This document shows, in pieces, positions 35,114 through 48,915 of a stretch of DNA of 64,000 nucleotides. The notes beneath the pieces were generated by a model. The model made no database searches. It had not been told where the DNA came from and saw only the letters and a program-made list of their open reading frames with translations. Both the position numbers and the translations under genes were made by a program. This DNA comes from Bradysia coprophila. Taxonomy: Eukaryota; Arthropoda; Insecta; Diptera; Sciaridae. The stretch is taken from NCBI RefSeq assembly GCF_014529535.1, contig NW_023503608.1, positions 9,102,501 to 9,166,500 on the forward strand, written 5' to 3'. The first letter of the stretch is position 1, and every line of letters starts with the position of its first letter.

Positions 35114-35289
35114 CAGTCCGCAATTTTGAAGTGACAAATTTCGTTTCAGCCTTTTTTCAGCTGATTCACTCATACCAACAAAAGTGCTTACACTTGATTA
35201 AAGATGTAAAAAGAGTTTCGTTTGAATGAGTGAATCAGTTGTAAAACAGCTGAAACGAAATACGTCACTTGTTTCAAAGTCACCGACTG
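35114..35289. mobile_element. Second Tc1/mariner-type MITE, 58 bases downstream
   Basis: 176 bases. Terminal CAGTC / GACTG lie inside TA on both sides; arms include GAAGTGAC / GTCAC and ATTTCGTTTCAGC / GCTGAAACGAAAT. It shares the CAGTC terminus and a CAGCTGA block with the neighbour but differs internally, so it is a related subfamily. The small plus-strand ORF overlapping it is not a gene. Confidence 0.82.
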
Positions 35290-38200
35290 TATATAAAATC
35301 TCATGTCAGGCAGAAATTTCCAAATTCATCGAACAATGGAAAAGTCGCACAAAAGCAAAACCAAATCTCTACAACCTTTCGACACCTGAAAGCCAGTGTA
35401 GTGTTAAAGCTAATAAGAAGTCTGCGAGAGAAAAAAAATTAAAATGAAATGTGTTGTGATTGCCAAGATTTGAAATACATTTTTGTACTCGATTGTAGAC
35501 CCCCATTTGTGAAAATTTATCTAAATTGATTATGGTCACAAGATGTTTGATGGAAAACCTGTATGTGACATGAACTTAATCTTTGTTGGGAAATCTGATT
35601 TGAATGCATATAACTTGCAAGTAATTCAAATATTTTGAACTGGAATGCAATTAGGCAATAGAGTGTAAGTGGTGGCAATTGCCAATTGATCTAATCGATG
35701 TATTAGTAAAAAAATTGCTCAAATTTACACGTACAAATAAATAACGTATTCCGCACATCTGTATATCAATCTAAAAACACATGAAGCCATTGACGAAAAC
35801 AAATTGACCTTCACAATAAAAACCTGAATCAATTGAAAGTGGAGTTTTATTTCAAAAAATTAAGAGAAAAACCCATTCTGGCCAATCGAATTCTAAAAGT
35901 TATAGTTCAACAAAGAATTCTTCTTTGAATGAATCTTTCTCATTCTGATAATATGCACACCATACCGACCGACATCCGTAACACACAATGAAAGTCTTAA
36001 TATTCTAATAACAAGACGGCATAAATTACACGCAATGAACTACCGGTTGAATTGAGCGATATGCCGAAACTAGTAAAATTGGTACAATAAGCTGATAAAC
36101 GAACTTCCAAAAAAAAAACTTATTTGTGTAGAAAATATTCGATTTTCGTCTGTTGAAAATGAGTCTTAGATCGGAAACGTATACATGAAAGACGTTTGTT
36201 TGTTATAGTCGTCATACTTTTTGTTGCTCATAGTGAGCTAGCTATAATAAATATATTCAGAGGTGAGAAGATAGAAACATTTCGGTAAATAAAATTCATT
36301 AAACAAAATTATTGTCACACTTAAAAGACTTATTTGCAAACATTCGTTAGGGATCTTTTGTTATTATTGATATGCTGTTTTGGAAAACACCAAATTAATT
36401 ATATGCTAATTGAGTTTCACTTGATATGTGTGCTGTGCTGGAATCAATTAGAATTAATTCTTTTAGCAAAATCTTAGTGGAATGACAGTTGATCTAGATT
36501 TTCATACTATGCGAATGTTAGTGGAAATATCAAAATTTGAGCGAAACTTCTTCAAAGAAAACCCTTGCGTTGGAAAAATTGAAAGCGAGTGTCCAAATGA
36601 ATGTGGCACAATCTAAAATTAAAAAATACCTTCAATACTTTTCTAATAACTTCTATTAAAAATTAAAACATCAGGTGGATAAATCTGTTTTGTAGATCGA
36701 GGTAGATTTTAGCGAGAATTTTTGGAGAAGTCTCTTTCACATAACCTTAAAGTATTTAACACCGAAGCTGAGAGACGAGAACTTTGACTTTGCACTCTCT
36801 ATATAGCAATCAATATCGGCTGTGACGCGAATTCCAGTCGAGAAAGCTTCATTAAAAAAAAACCTATCGAGACATAAGTGTGTCCGAATCATCATTTGTT
36901 AGCTGTTCAAATGATCAATCTATTCATTCAATCTTTGGAAGAAAAGTGATCGTAAAAATTTAAATATTTCCATATTTATTGAAACGAAAACGAGTTTTTT
37001 CGGTTTTTTTAAACAAAAATATTGCATTAAGCACAAGGGTTATTCAATATAAACAGATGAAGAATTTCTGTTGGTGTCGCAAATAGAGGTGATATTAATG
37101 AGATGTGTTAAGATTTGATAAATTATTTCCTTGGTCAAACACCATACATGAATTATGCAATTATTCCGATTGAATATTGATAACAAAATCTGATTGAAGA
37201 ACTGTTGTTTTGTCGGCAACATTCAAAGGATCATATTTTATAAAGAATCAATATTTTTTCCTATTATTAATTCTACATAAAGAGAAAATTACAAAGTAAA
37301 GCTTTCAGTGAACGCCGAGGAAAATGGAATACATAAAACGATTTTCGGAACCATAAAATTTAAAAAATCCTAAAAACTAATTTTTTTATATAAAAATGCA
37401 AAATACGCTCGAGTTCTTAATTTTAGGCCACTTTGGGCCTATCTATCTATATCTATTCGAAACAAAAAATGTTTTTATTGAAATCATTTAATGAAATTCA
37501 CTTCATAAACTAAATACTAAATACAAAATTTGAAAGTTCCGATTTAATCATAAAAAAATCATTTTTATATTCAATTATAATGCTCATGTTCCAGAGAAAT
37601 CTATGTTAACATGTTTTATTCATGTACGAAGTATTACGCGACAGCATACATTTTATGATGTTTCATTTTTATTATTTCTATTGTTCTTTTATCTCAAACC
37701 GAAGAGCCAAAGCCGAATCATCTCTATAATTTCTGAAACACTTCAATATGCTTCCGAATGTCAAATTTGTTTTTCACAGACGAAAACTTTCTGTACGCTT
37801 TACATAGCTTAACGAAGCTTCTGCAGGTTAGATACGACCCAAACCGTACTAATCATAAAATTAACCTGTTTATTTATTTATTTATCAACAGTATCAACAG
37901 TGTTACAGAGGGCAAGCGTGTGACCAGTATTATTATCGGGTCTATTACTTCCATTGATCAAAGTATTTTTAATCTGGTGATTTGAAATCTTGTATTTCCA
38001 TTTTTTAACATGCATTTTACTACATAAAGGCCAATATTACCCAGAGCTTTTCATTATTTTTCAGAGCTTTTTGAGACGTATGTGAAGTATATGTCGTTTA
38101 CGTCGAGGTTTACGTGAATAGCCGTTCTTTTTGACGTGCATACACATATATACAATCTTTGAGAAAACCTACAAATCGTTTTGTTCTTTTCAATGGACTA

Positions 38201-41200
38201 TTTTCCCCAAAAATATGAAAAAAATAGGAAAATGATTTCCCAAAAATAGTCCCTGCAATTTTCTAAGGCTTACCGTTCGTAAAAAAAGTCATTAAATAAA
38301 CATTATTCAGAAGTTCTGAATCAGAACTAAAAATTTTGCAAAGAATATGTCTTGAGGTTCAGGACTTGAATTCAACTCAAATTCATTAGAATTCATATAT
38401 TGATTGATTAGATATTCACCAAATGCCACACATTCGATTTTCATTAATAAAAATTTGCTTTCCATGTCTTCATTTCCCAAATTGATTTCAATTTTGGTTA
38501 TGCCTTATCAGTACACCGCAGGCTAAATTATCGAATGAACTTGAAATTTAACACCGATTTATATCATACTTTTATCCAATAAACACGGGAAAGCTTTTCA
38601 TTTCTTTTATTTTTGGAGTTGTCGGTTCTTTTTTTTATCGACACAATATTAATGAACATAAAATTTAATTATTTCGGTAGTGGATTGTGGATGACGGTTT
38701 AACTTTGTTAGAAATAATGAATTTGGTTTTTGTAATTGCGGCAACGCTACATATATTAATAATTGTTCAGGCCAATGTTAAATATATTATGTGGTTTGTT
38801 GCACTTGGCTAACGATTTCATTCGAAATATTTGTTTGAATATTTCGGTTCGTGTAATTATCCATGCGACTGATTTGTAAAATTCAACATTAAAGGTCAAA
38901 CGAAACACGAAATCTTTTCTATTTCATAAAAATGTAATTGTAGCTTTGCTTTTTGCATACTCCAATATTTATGAATAAAATAAAATTGGAATTGTATGTC
39001 TTTCATGGACAAGGCTACAACATTTTGCATATAAGCCTGACTGTTGCACTTTGATTAAAATCTAGTCTTCGTCTTGTGATGAAAACAAATCTCCACAACA
39101 ACTACTTCATGAATCGAAGATCAAAAAAAGTGGTTTTTTTTATTAAACACAAAACCATTATATGAATTATTAATGCGGTTCGGTTCGAATATGCACGTCA
39201 GAGCGAATAATCCCAAGAATTCGCGTCAATTGCAAAATCGAATGGTAGAAAAACATCTTTCGTTTTTAAGCAGAAAATGATTTCTTGTCCTTACCGAAGT
39301 TCACAGTTAATAATAATAAATCGAAAAAAAATTGCGTGTCTCGCGTTACCACTATCGCCTGTGGTACAATCAAAACTGATTTCGAGTCTGATTTAAAAAT
39401 TGGAATCAGTTCCATCATCATCATATGAATGTTATACATACTTAATATTTACTTATGCTTTATAATAAATACGACGACGCGACGACTTTTGCTATATACA
39501 CAGAGACTCGTTATGAAATTGGTTTAATTTAAAATATTTTTTTTTTAGAAAAAAGGTAAATACTTTGTCTGTGGATGGGCAAAATAAATCTGAAGATTTA
39601 TGTGTTGAAGTTAAAGGCTTTAATTGAATGTGGGTATGACGTACATTTCATGATTCTTGTAATTTTCTTGTTAAACGGTAATTATTATTTAAACAATACA
39701 GGCGCATTTTAGCGGCGAGTACATCATGACTACAACTCCCTGCATTTTAGGAGAAATGCGATCATAGGACATGGGTGACAGACTTTTATGACCTTTAATC
39801 TACTGCAAAAGACCCGGTTTAAGATAAGATCACTTTTCAACATATTCTTTAAAAAAAAATAATTTGTATAATTAAACAAGTGCCTCAAAGCCATGTCAAT
39901 AACTTGTTCATTATGCATGATCGGAGAGGATAATGTCAGTGTATTTAGTCAGTGATTTATTGATTTGCTGATCAAAGCCAATTAATTAAAAAAATACAAG
40001 GGATGCATTGGGATTTGGGTTACGGGTTCAAGAAGACCGTAATTTTGGATTGAATGTGTATTATTATATTGAGAATGGTATATATACCTTCGGTCAATCT
40101 TTTCCTACACATTTCAACTACTATACCATCGGCAGATGCTGAAGTGGGAAAAACGATTAACTTGCATTGAATATAGTCGTTTTATCACTTGTCTGCTATT
40201 TATGGACGGTCAATATTTAATGGAGGCAATTTAATGATAATACTCGGATTATTTCTGCTGGCATTTCGTTATACTTTCGTCACGTGGCATCAGTTGTAAA
40301 CAGACTACGAAACAGTGTAAATACTAGTATCGAAGCGTTCTACACTGATGTGTGAATAGAAATGAATATTTTAGAAGAGATATTCGAGTCCGAAACACTA
40401 GAAATTAAAAATTTCAGCTAATACTTAAGGCTTAAAAGAAGCTTTCATGAATCATGATATTAAAAGCTTAATAAAAAAACGGTCAATTGTCTTCAAAATG
40501 CGAAAAGGTTAACAATATTTATTTCTGGAACTGAATGATAAATGCTGTAATTCTTTAGATACTCGATATGTGTCACTAAGGCTGCGTTTGAAAATTCACC
40601 TGGTTTTATTTGTAATAAATGCAACAGAAGTTCTACTTTTGGACATTGAGTGGTGAAAACAACTTTTTAATAGCAAATGATCAAAGTTTTATCTACTTAA
40701 CGTGAAAAACTGGATTTTTTAGAAATAGAACGTTCAACCTGTAAATCGGCTCTTCCGTCAGTAATTTGCATATCGTCGAATTGGACAATTTAAATCAACC
40801 TCAACATGCTGTTAGCAAATCAAGTTTATATTTTGTTGAGAAATCTTTACTTCTACTGCTGAACCATCAACAAAATAAAGTTTAAACTGTACAGGAGCTG
40901 CTGGTTCCTGTGATATATGAGTTTTTGCCTCGGTTCGAAATTTCGATATAATTGAGGAAATTAACGCTTAGACTCGTGTAGATGTGCACGAGGTCTTTAT
41001 AAGAAGTTTCTATTCAGAGAGATACCAGCACGGCATAGATCGAAAGTATAAAGCAAATAGTTCTTGAAATTTTCACTCTTTTTTTATCTTATCCTCAAGC
41101 GGATTTAGATCAGCTATTCAAATATATCACACGCTATCGCTGATTTATAAAAATGATGATTATCTTTTGGTATGTTAACAGAAGTTAATCTTATACGTTA

Positions 41201-43190
41201 TATGCACGCATGGATATTAACACTGTAAGTGGGAAGAGTCGGTTAATCTACAATCAAATAATATTTATGGTGAGATTACGCGTTGCGAGTAAGAGAAGTC
41301 ATTCAAAATGATTTAGACATTTTTTACTGGAATGCTTTATTTTGGTTAACAAAACGTTTAATTTAGAACAGATGACTGCAATATCATTTAAAATAAGAGG
41401 TGACCCATATAAACCGATATGACGTCCCAATTCAGTGGCAAGATCATAGAATGTCGATGACGAAAGCATGCATTGACCGTTGCATTGAACAGGAGAAAAT
41501 AAAACATCCTCTTAATCCATCTCTTTCAATTTACCACAAATTATTTAAATTAATTTTATCTCTGTGAACGTACAACGATTTACATAATTTAATCGTTAAC
41601 AGTCACTTAATAACAAGCTTTGTTTGTTTTACAATTTTTTTTGTTTTTGGAATTCAGTTATTGGTAAGAGGCATACATGTGTTAATAACTCCAACTATGT
41701 TATAGTTTATGGTACATGAAATTTTTTTTGTAATTAAATTTTGATTGTTTATTTAAAATATATATTGAACAGGTATTCGTATATATTATGTGTGTGTCTG
41801 GCGTTGTAATTGACCTGACGTCATCTATATGTGGTATATTGTCAAAAAGATTTTTTTTTCTCAAGAATTCGGGAACAACGCCATTTACTTTAGTAATCAT
41901 ATTTCATTTATTCAATGGGAAGTTTTTCGATCAACACATATGAATTTGTCAAACCGAGGCGAATCCAAGGTTCATAACACACAGTGTGTGCAGAGACGCG
42001 CTGTAAACCATATTGTGTGTACGGAATCAGTATCATTAAATGAATAGCAATATGAATTTTTACGCTTTGCAGTACATACACTAGATTTCATTTTCTACAC
42101 TTCATTCATCAGAAGTTTTGAAAATTTCGAATTAGATTTTTTAAATAATTTTATCTTTCTAATAAATACGGTGGATCTGCTTTCCTGCACACTGAAAATA
42201 ACTAAGATACCTATTTATGACATGGATGTTTTATATACCGTGAACCTTTCTTTATTAGAAGAAACCGTTAAATTAATTTTGCAAGCGGATATGGGAAAAA
42301 TTCCAATATGTCCAAGTGATTGATAATGTCAGACGTACTACCCGAAGGTGGGGAAAAATAAACAATTTTCCATAATTCATATAAGAAAATAGTAGATTTT
42401 CATAACACTTGAAACTTAGGATTCCTTTGTGAAAAATTCTGTATTAACCAAGGTATAGTGTGGAGGTATCTCACTATCTCACAACAGATTTTCTATTCCA
42501 TTTTTTTTGCTTCCAACGAAGAGATTTGTATCTAACACAGCACACCTGGAGAAAAAAGGAGGAAACAATACCACCGAAAATTTCGATTCTAAATGCTTTT
42601 TCAACTTTTTTCCACTAGGTTAACAAATAACTATTTCCGTTCACTTAAACTATTGATATCTACTCTATCTACTGCTGAACGTTACGTGCCGTTCTTTTAT
42701 TCCTTTGCAATACGTTGAATAACTTTTCTCATATAACTTTGTCTATTGTACAAAATATTCATCGTTTGCGATATAATGATAAATGTGTGTGCTAAGAATC
42801 AATACATAGATTATAAAAATATTTATGTTGTTCTTTTGCCCACCTGCGGCCCTGAAACGATGAAACTTTTGTGTAGACACATCATAGGGAGAATTATTCT
42901 ACGTAACACACTAATTAATATCGCGAATGGTGAAAAGATATTTGGGCTGAGCTATGTTGAGTAGAGACAAGTGGGCCGCTCAAAAAAGTGATCTGAAAAG
43001 TATGTAGAGCTTGGGCTAATATACGTTTGGGCAAAGAAATTAGGTATGTCCACTACATTCTTTTGCTGAGTTGAAAATATTGATCATTTATTTACAAATT
43101 GAAGCTTGAAGGATCGACGCTTGCGTAGTCCACAAAAAATTGTTATCCTCCCTAGATGTCAAAAATGAATTTTAAAAACTTTGAAATAGT
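35290..43190. other. Gene-poor AT-rich region
   Basis: About 7.9 kb without a supported gene. The only structure recognised is a MITE family A copy at about 37920-38120 and an AU-rich background. Short ORFs (for example 37603-37985, 41829-42047, 42746-42964) lack codon bias, domains and splice partners. Confidence 0.55.
37920..38120 (+). mobile_element. MITE family A, forward copy
   Basis: Near-identical over its first 80 bases to the copy at 21.93 kb (CTATTACTTCCAT, GATCAAAGTATTTTTAATCT, TTTTTTAACATGCATTTTAC). Confidence 0.72.
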
Positions 43191-43575
43191 ATTTTACATA
43201 ACTAGGGATAAAAAGATGAAAAGTAGAGTTTTCGTGTGAATTTTGTTGATTCGAGGCGAAGCCGACTTTTCACTTTTATCCCGAGATATGTAATGGATTT
43301 TACATGCTGAGGGCGTCTAAAGTAGTGCTTAAAACATGAAAAGTACGGTTTTCGACGCATGTAGCATGTAAAATTCATTTTCATGTGTCGGGGCCGAAAA
43401 TGAGGGAGTTTTGAGATTTTTCTCGGGTTTTCGACCCCTAACATGAAAATTTTTTTGAGTATCTATTTTGGACGATTGATTTTAGGCACTTTCGCATGTA
43501 GCCCTCACTTCGTTCGTGCTACAACTCGCGAAATTGCCTAAAAACAATCGTCCAAAACAGATACACAAATAACTA
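43190..43575. mobile_element. Composite palindromic element, MITE family B
   Basis: Three inverted modules follow each other: TAGGGATAAAAA...TTTTATCCCGA at about 43204-43285; an ATGAAAA / TTTTCAT module with GGGGCCGAAAATGAGGG at 43330-43450; and the family B core GGACGATTGATTTTAGGCA...TTGCCTAAAAACAATCGTCC at 43463-43568, ending CAGATACACAAATAACTA. The last two modules recur together at 13790-14000. Confidence 0.7.
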
Positions 43576-44288
43576 TTACAACTTGCGACAAATTATAGAA
43601 GTTAAATTTTCGAGTTTTCGGCCTCCCACCTATTTCGACATGTACCAAAAACCTTCTTTGATATTTTTGCTAACTGTACCAGTCCTTTTCTACTAATTGG
43701 AGTCCAATGCAACCGAAAAAAATAAAATCCGGAAGAAGTATGTCGGAAAAGTGTTCACCGACTATGAAAAATTGAGTGGATCTTGAACTTGAAAATTCGT
43801 AAATTCATCTGAAAAATTATTCCATTTTTGCTCCAGTGGGCTTCAATTCTTAAGAATGTTGTAGGCTATCCAGAACAGGAAAGTTTTTGAAAATCATGTG
43901 AGAAACGTTTGTGTCGTGAGTGTTTGGCCTAAAATTGGGGCAAAATGCCTCAACTGAGAAAATCGAATTTTTGAAATATGCACGAAAAATATTATTTTTG
44001 ATTATTTAATTGAATTTAGTATCTGTGGTCACTTTTCGATCAAACAATTTAAAATTGAAGATTTTTTGCACTTTTTAAAAAATTCGATTTTCTCAGTTGA
44101 GACATTTTGACCCAATTTTAGGCCAAACAAACTCACGACAGAAACGTTTCTCAGATGATTTTCAAAAACTTTGCTCTTCTGGATAGTCTAAGACATTCTT
44201 AGAATTTAAGCCCACTTGAGCAAAGATGGAATCATTTTTTAGATGAAAACTCGAAAACTTAGCTTCTATGATTTGTCGCAAGTTGTAA
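43575..44288. mobile_element. Foldback element of about 710 bases with insertion in the left arm
   Basis: Right arm 44077-44288 is one continuous inverted copy of left-arm segments 43575-43619 (TTACAACTTGCGACAAAT... / ...ATTTGTCGCAAGTTGTAA) and 43806-43975 (AGTGGGCTT / AAGCCCACT, TTTTTGAAAATCAT / ATGATTTTCAAAAA, CAACTGAGAAAATCG / CGATTTTCTCAGTTG). The 186 bases at 43620-43805 have no partner, so they look like an insertion in one arm. Confidence 0.8.
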
Positions 44289-44719
44289 ATGAATTTTTCA
44301 AAATTTTTAAAATCAATTTTTGACATTTAGTCCTTCTAGTACCGCACAGGTACATCGACATCTTTTGTTCTACTAGGTGTCGTAGGTGTCAGAAAATTTG
44401 ATTTTTGCTCCAAACTTCAAGATTGTCGATGTCTGTCATTTTTTGGTTGTTTCCATGTGTTTAATATGAAAAAAATCGTGCAACTCTCTTACTGAATTTA
44501 TGAAAAAAATTGTAGTAAGACGCTGTTCCAACCAAATTGTGACAATTCTTATACAATAACCAAAGTGTAAATGACGAACCATTCCCAATCAGTGCATCTA
44601 ACTAGTCAAATAAATCTCCAGTAAAGACTAAACCGGGAAAGTTTTGCGTTTTTTTTGTAGTTTTTTTTTCACATTTGAATTTGAGCGAAGGACAACACGA
44701 AAGTTTTTTTTTCTCTAAA
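44289..44719. other. Upstream region of Tom40
   Basis: AT-rich, holding the presumed promoter and leader of Tom40. No other feature. Confidence 0.5.
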
Positions 44720-45974
44720 ATGGGTAATGTGTCGGCATCAGCAAAACCTTTACCAAGCAATGTTCCTGCAGCACCTTCAGGCCTACCCGAATTACCGAAA
44801 GATTTGGATACAACATCCGATACAAACAAGTCACATCATGACGAAGATCGTGGTAATCCCGGTACTATGGAAGAGTTACATAAGAAGTGCAAAGGTAAAC
44901 GTCAAAGTTTTGTCAAGCCACCCCGCAAACCCCAATACACATAACCTCAATGTCATCGATCGATTTGTCATGAAAATAATTTTTGTTTTTATTTATATTT
45001 TCGGATCAGATGTTATGCCGACGAACTTCGAAGGTGCAAAGTTGATGATACAGAAAGGTATCAGTTATCACTTTCAAGTGTCACACACTCTAAATCTCTG
45101 TACATCGAATATGAGTGGATATCGATTTGGCGCTATTTATGTGGGATCGAAACAAATTTCGCCTTCGGAACTGTTCCCAGTTATTCTCGGCGACATTGAT
45201 CCGGCAGGAAATGTGAATGCAAATATTATCCACCAAGTGACACCGAATTTAAGGTGTAAATTCGCGTCGCAGGTGGGTGTTCTGTGAAATGACACATTAA
45301 TGTGTAACACGGTTTAGTTCACGGATTTTATCCGTTTCCGTTTCAACAGATCCAAGACAGCAAGGTGGCAGCTGCCCAACTAACTACAGACTATAAGGGA
45401 GCTGACTACACTGCGTCGCTAACGATAGGAAATCCAAATATTATCAACGAATCTGGCGTATTCGTTGGACATTACCTGCAATCGGTTACAAAACAATTGG
45501 CTTTAGGCGGTGAATTAGCTTATCAATATGGACCTGCTGTACCTGGTGGACAAATGGCTGTTATGTCAGCAGCTGCAAGGTAAATTAATTTGGCATTTGA
45601 TGTGTGCACACTGGTCAATTTTTCTGATTAATATCATTCGCAGGTACGTTAACGGATTAGCTACGTGGTCCGCCACTGCTGGCTTATCGGGCCTCCATTT
45701 GTGCTATTATCGCAAAGCAAGCGACCAATTGCAGTTCGGCGTTGAAGTCGAAACCAATTTTCGTGTTCAGGAAGCGGTCGGTACCATTGGATACCAAGTG
45801 GACTTGCCCAAAGCGGACATCGTTTTCCGCGGTATGGTAGACACAAATTGGACGGTGGCAGCCGTCATGGAGAAAAAATTACAGCCATTGCCATTTACAT
45901 TTGCTTTGTCGGGTATGCTGAATCATACGAAGAACCAGTTTAAGCTTGGAGTCGGTTTGGTTATCGGCGGTTAA
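44720..45974 (+). CDS. Tom40: Mitochondrial import receptor Tom40
   Basis: Exons 44720-44894, 45010-45272, 45350-45579 and 45644-45974, giving 332 aa. Tom40 is the 19-strand beta-barrel channel of the outer-membrane TOM complex, through which nearly all nuclear-encoded precursors enter. Seen: a Pro/Ser-rich unfolded N-terminus (MGNVSASAKPLPSNVPAAPS), the transition helix GTMEELHKKCKDVMPTNFEG, the alternating strands typical of the Porin_3 family (FQVSHTLNL, GYRFGAIYVGSKQISPSE, GELAYQYGPAVPGGQM, ATWSATAG) and the terminal strand FKLGVGLVIGG. Length fits the insect orthologues. Phases agree at all three junctions. An AATAAA near 46005 can serve polyadenylation. Confidence 0.97.
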
Positions 45975-48016
45975 TTGAATGATAATAGTGTCTCGTGCCC
46001 AGGGAATAAACAAACATTAAATTCGTGTGTGTACCCACACTCCCTCAAACTAAATAAAAAATTAATTGAAAGCTGAACACCGAATTTTCCATGACGGATG
46101 CAATTTAAGTGAACAGCATGCAAGCAACAATTTCTGTTTGAAATGTCGAGTTATTGAACAGTTCTCATAAGGATTGTGAGGGAGTCGGATCATCTCGTAG
46201 CTTGATTGGTCAATAACTTTTCGTTCCAAAAGGCCGGAACTGGTCTAAAACATCGTGAACGTTGTCATTAGTACAATGCGACCGATTTATATGTTTGAAT
46301 TCAGATTCAACGTAACCTCAAGCGTGACATATATTACATAAATGGTATGGTACTTAATTTCGGAACGGAAGTGTAGGTAGCACAAAAAGGTAAGGACCAT
46401 CCTAAAACCCTGAAAACATGAAAACTCAAAGACTAGTCGCTAAATGATCGAATAATTCAATTTTGAGCTCGTCTTTTCGAGAAAAAAAAACCATTTAATA
46501 TCAGAACTAATTGTCGACTGACTGAATATTGCGACTTCGTAGCTCAGCTCAGACAAACGTAAGAGAAATGTTATTCGTAAGACAAGATGAGACTAAAATA
46601 CGAACAGAATGAACGTAACATGTAATTCTCGGCTCTCTATTTCCTTCCATATAAGTGAATCAAGAGCAGTGCCTATTTCCAGTGAATTCAGAAGTTTTAT
46701 GGAATTTGTAAGAAATTAATTTCTAAAAATATGTCCTGTTAAGGCTGTTCAAACAATAATATCGCAGACAATTTCACAATTACATTGACCTTTCATTGAA
46801 ATTTTAGAGACCTAAAATTTCATAAATCCATAAGGGATTTCAAAAAAGCTGATCTGGAGTGCTGGAATTCCGGGAAGTGACCTTTAGACACCTTAATCTT
46901 TCTCCAAGTCCAGAAGAGAGTAAAAAAAAACTGATGGAAATGCTTGCTATCCTTGATTTCTAGAGCTGGGAAGAAGTTGGACCTTCTGATGTAATGGAAT
47001 TCTACGAACTGACCTCTGACACCTTAATCTCTCCCTAAATTCAGTTGAAACTATAAAAAATGATTTATTTTCTTGTTATCTTTAAGTTCTAGCTTCTGGA
47101 TGCGTGTGGGAATACTCAGGAATAGTCATTTAGTTGCAGATTATTCAAAGGCATCATAATCTTGTGATTTTTAAATTGAAAATAGTTGAAATCCTTCGAA
47201 GTGTTAGTCAATTCTAACCTTTTTCCAAAGATTTTTTTTTGGAAATTATAGATGCTTTCCAGAGCTGAGGCTCCCGATCATTTGACATATCAGGCCTCGG
47301 CCAGCTATCGTTGATAGGGTTTGAGATCAGCTTTCCAAAACGCCGCATGTAATCGTCAAAATTAATTAAGAAATTGCTAGGGAAATCAGTCTCAAATTTA
47401 AAGTTTTTTTAAAACAGTTTTTCGATAATCCTCCATAGCTCGGACTGTTCCCCAACCTTGCCAAAAGAGCTAGTTTAAGAGTTTTAGTCATTGAACCAAT
47501 CTTTCAGAATCCGTTGAGATCATCAAAAAATATTCAGATTTAACGAAAAAAATTGGATTTGAACTTTAACACCTCAATCGAATTCAAAATACATAAAAGC
47601 TCCCTAGCGAGCGAGATGACACAGCAGCCTCGATTATCAGGTTTGTATCTAGATGGTGATCTCCCAGGAAGCAAAAGATTTAACAGAATTTATAAAATTT
47701 ACTAAAGTGACCCTGTCTGTCTGTAAAGCGTAATGAGTACTTCTGCAGTAACGATTGCTTTACAGTTTGCAGGAATAATGAAAAACACAGTTTATGGGAG
47801 ACAGAAGTTCACATGAATTAGATACGAAGACAATTTTAGTTTTCATAAATTCTCTTTCTTTTAATGACTGTTTTGGTGGACGACACACTGACCTATTGGT
47901 CAACATAAAAATATAATGCAATTTTATAATATAAATAATAAACGATGAACAGACACAGAGGTGAATAGTGGTGTGATCATCTCTCCTGGAGAGCATAATT
48001 TGTGACTTTGGGAATT
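45975..48016. other. Tom40 to lin-7 spacer
   Basis: No gene. Between about 46860 and 47160 there are diverged, repeated segments of similar wording (CACCTTAATCT, CTCC(A/T)AA(A/G)T(T/C)CAG, then an A-rich tract and a CTTG(C/T)TAT block), suggesting an old tandem array of roughly 125-150-base units. Confidence 0.4.
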
Positions 48017-48915
48017 CTATTGGAATTGTTGACGTCTACGAGCTGCTCGCTGCTTGTCAAATCGCAGTTCCATTTCCTCCAGAACTTTAGGCGTGTATCG
48101 TACCACCAATTTCACCGAACCAATGGCTTGTTTCAGGAGTTCGACAGCTTTTTCATGATTTTCGCCATCAACCGACTGAAAATGTAAAAATGGGATGTGA
48201 TATTGTCGGCAGAAACGGACTTTCGTCGGTTATATTACCACTCCATTTACGGACAACAATTGATCGCCGCGTTTTAGACCTCCATGACGATCAGCAACTC
48301 CGCCTGGTATGATTCTGGATATGTAAATCGGAGAATTTTGCTCTTTACCACCCATCACGTTGAATCCGAGACCTTTCGAATAGGTTTAGTGATATTCGAT
48401 TATCGATTAATTGTGATTATAGATAAGAATCATTACCTTCGTCAGTTTTTGGCAGTTCGACAACTCTTGGATGAGCATGTCCTTCACTAGCAGCAAATGC
48501 AGCTGCAAAGAAACGTAAATTACATTCAACTTCAGCAGGTCACTCGATTCAGGTGGCTATTAAACGAAAAGTATACCCACCAACAGTAGCTTTAGCAGTG
48601 GCCGACGCCCTTACATCTTGAGATCCCTGTTGAATGTCGACCGTTTCGTAGACATGTTCGTACACTTCTCTGACTGCATTCAAGAAATCCGACTGAAGCA
48701 CTTTCTGCAATGCTGCCAGTTTGGTAGCCGGGATTTCGCCGCTCATTTGTAGTTTTTCGAGAAGTTCAATTGATCGCTTAACATCTTGAAATATTCATGT
48801 CAACAATTGATTGTTAGCATATTTACACGCAGCATAGAGAATGTTATTTGGTATATTTAACATGCATTTTACCTCTTGCCAATGTTAGCGGAGGTGGTTG
48901 ATCCATAGAAGCCAT
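48017..48915 (-). CDS. lin-7: Lin-7 / Veli scaffold protein
   Basis: Exons 48873-48915, 48581-48784, 48437-48502, 48239-48372 and 48017-48175, giving 201 aa. The L27 domain is at about residues 14-70 ([20 protein letters not shown], then [20 protein letters not shown]). A PDZ domain at about 97-185 carries the carboxylate loop [29 protein letters not shown] and [12 protein letters not shown]. The family joins CASK/Lin-2 and Mint/Lin-10 at synapses and epithelial junctions and anchors receptors and channels at the basolateral membrane. The basic tail [12 protein letters not shown] is as in other Lin-7 proteins. All phases are consistent. Confidence 0.97.
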
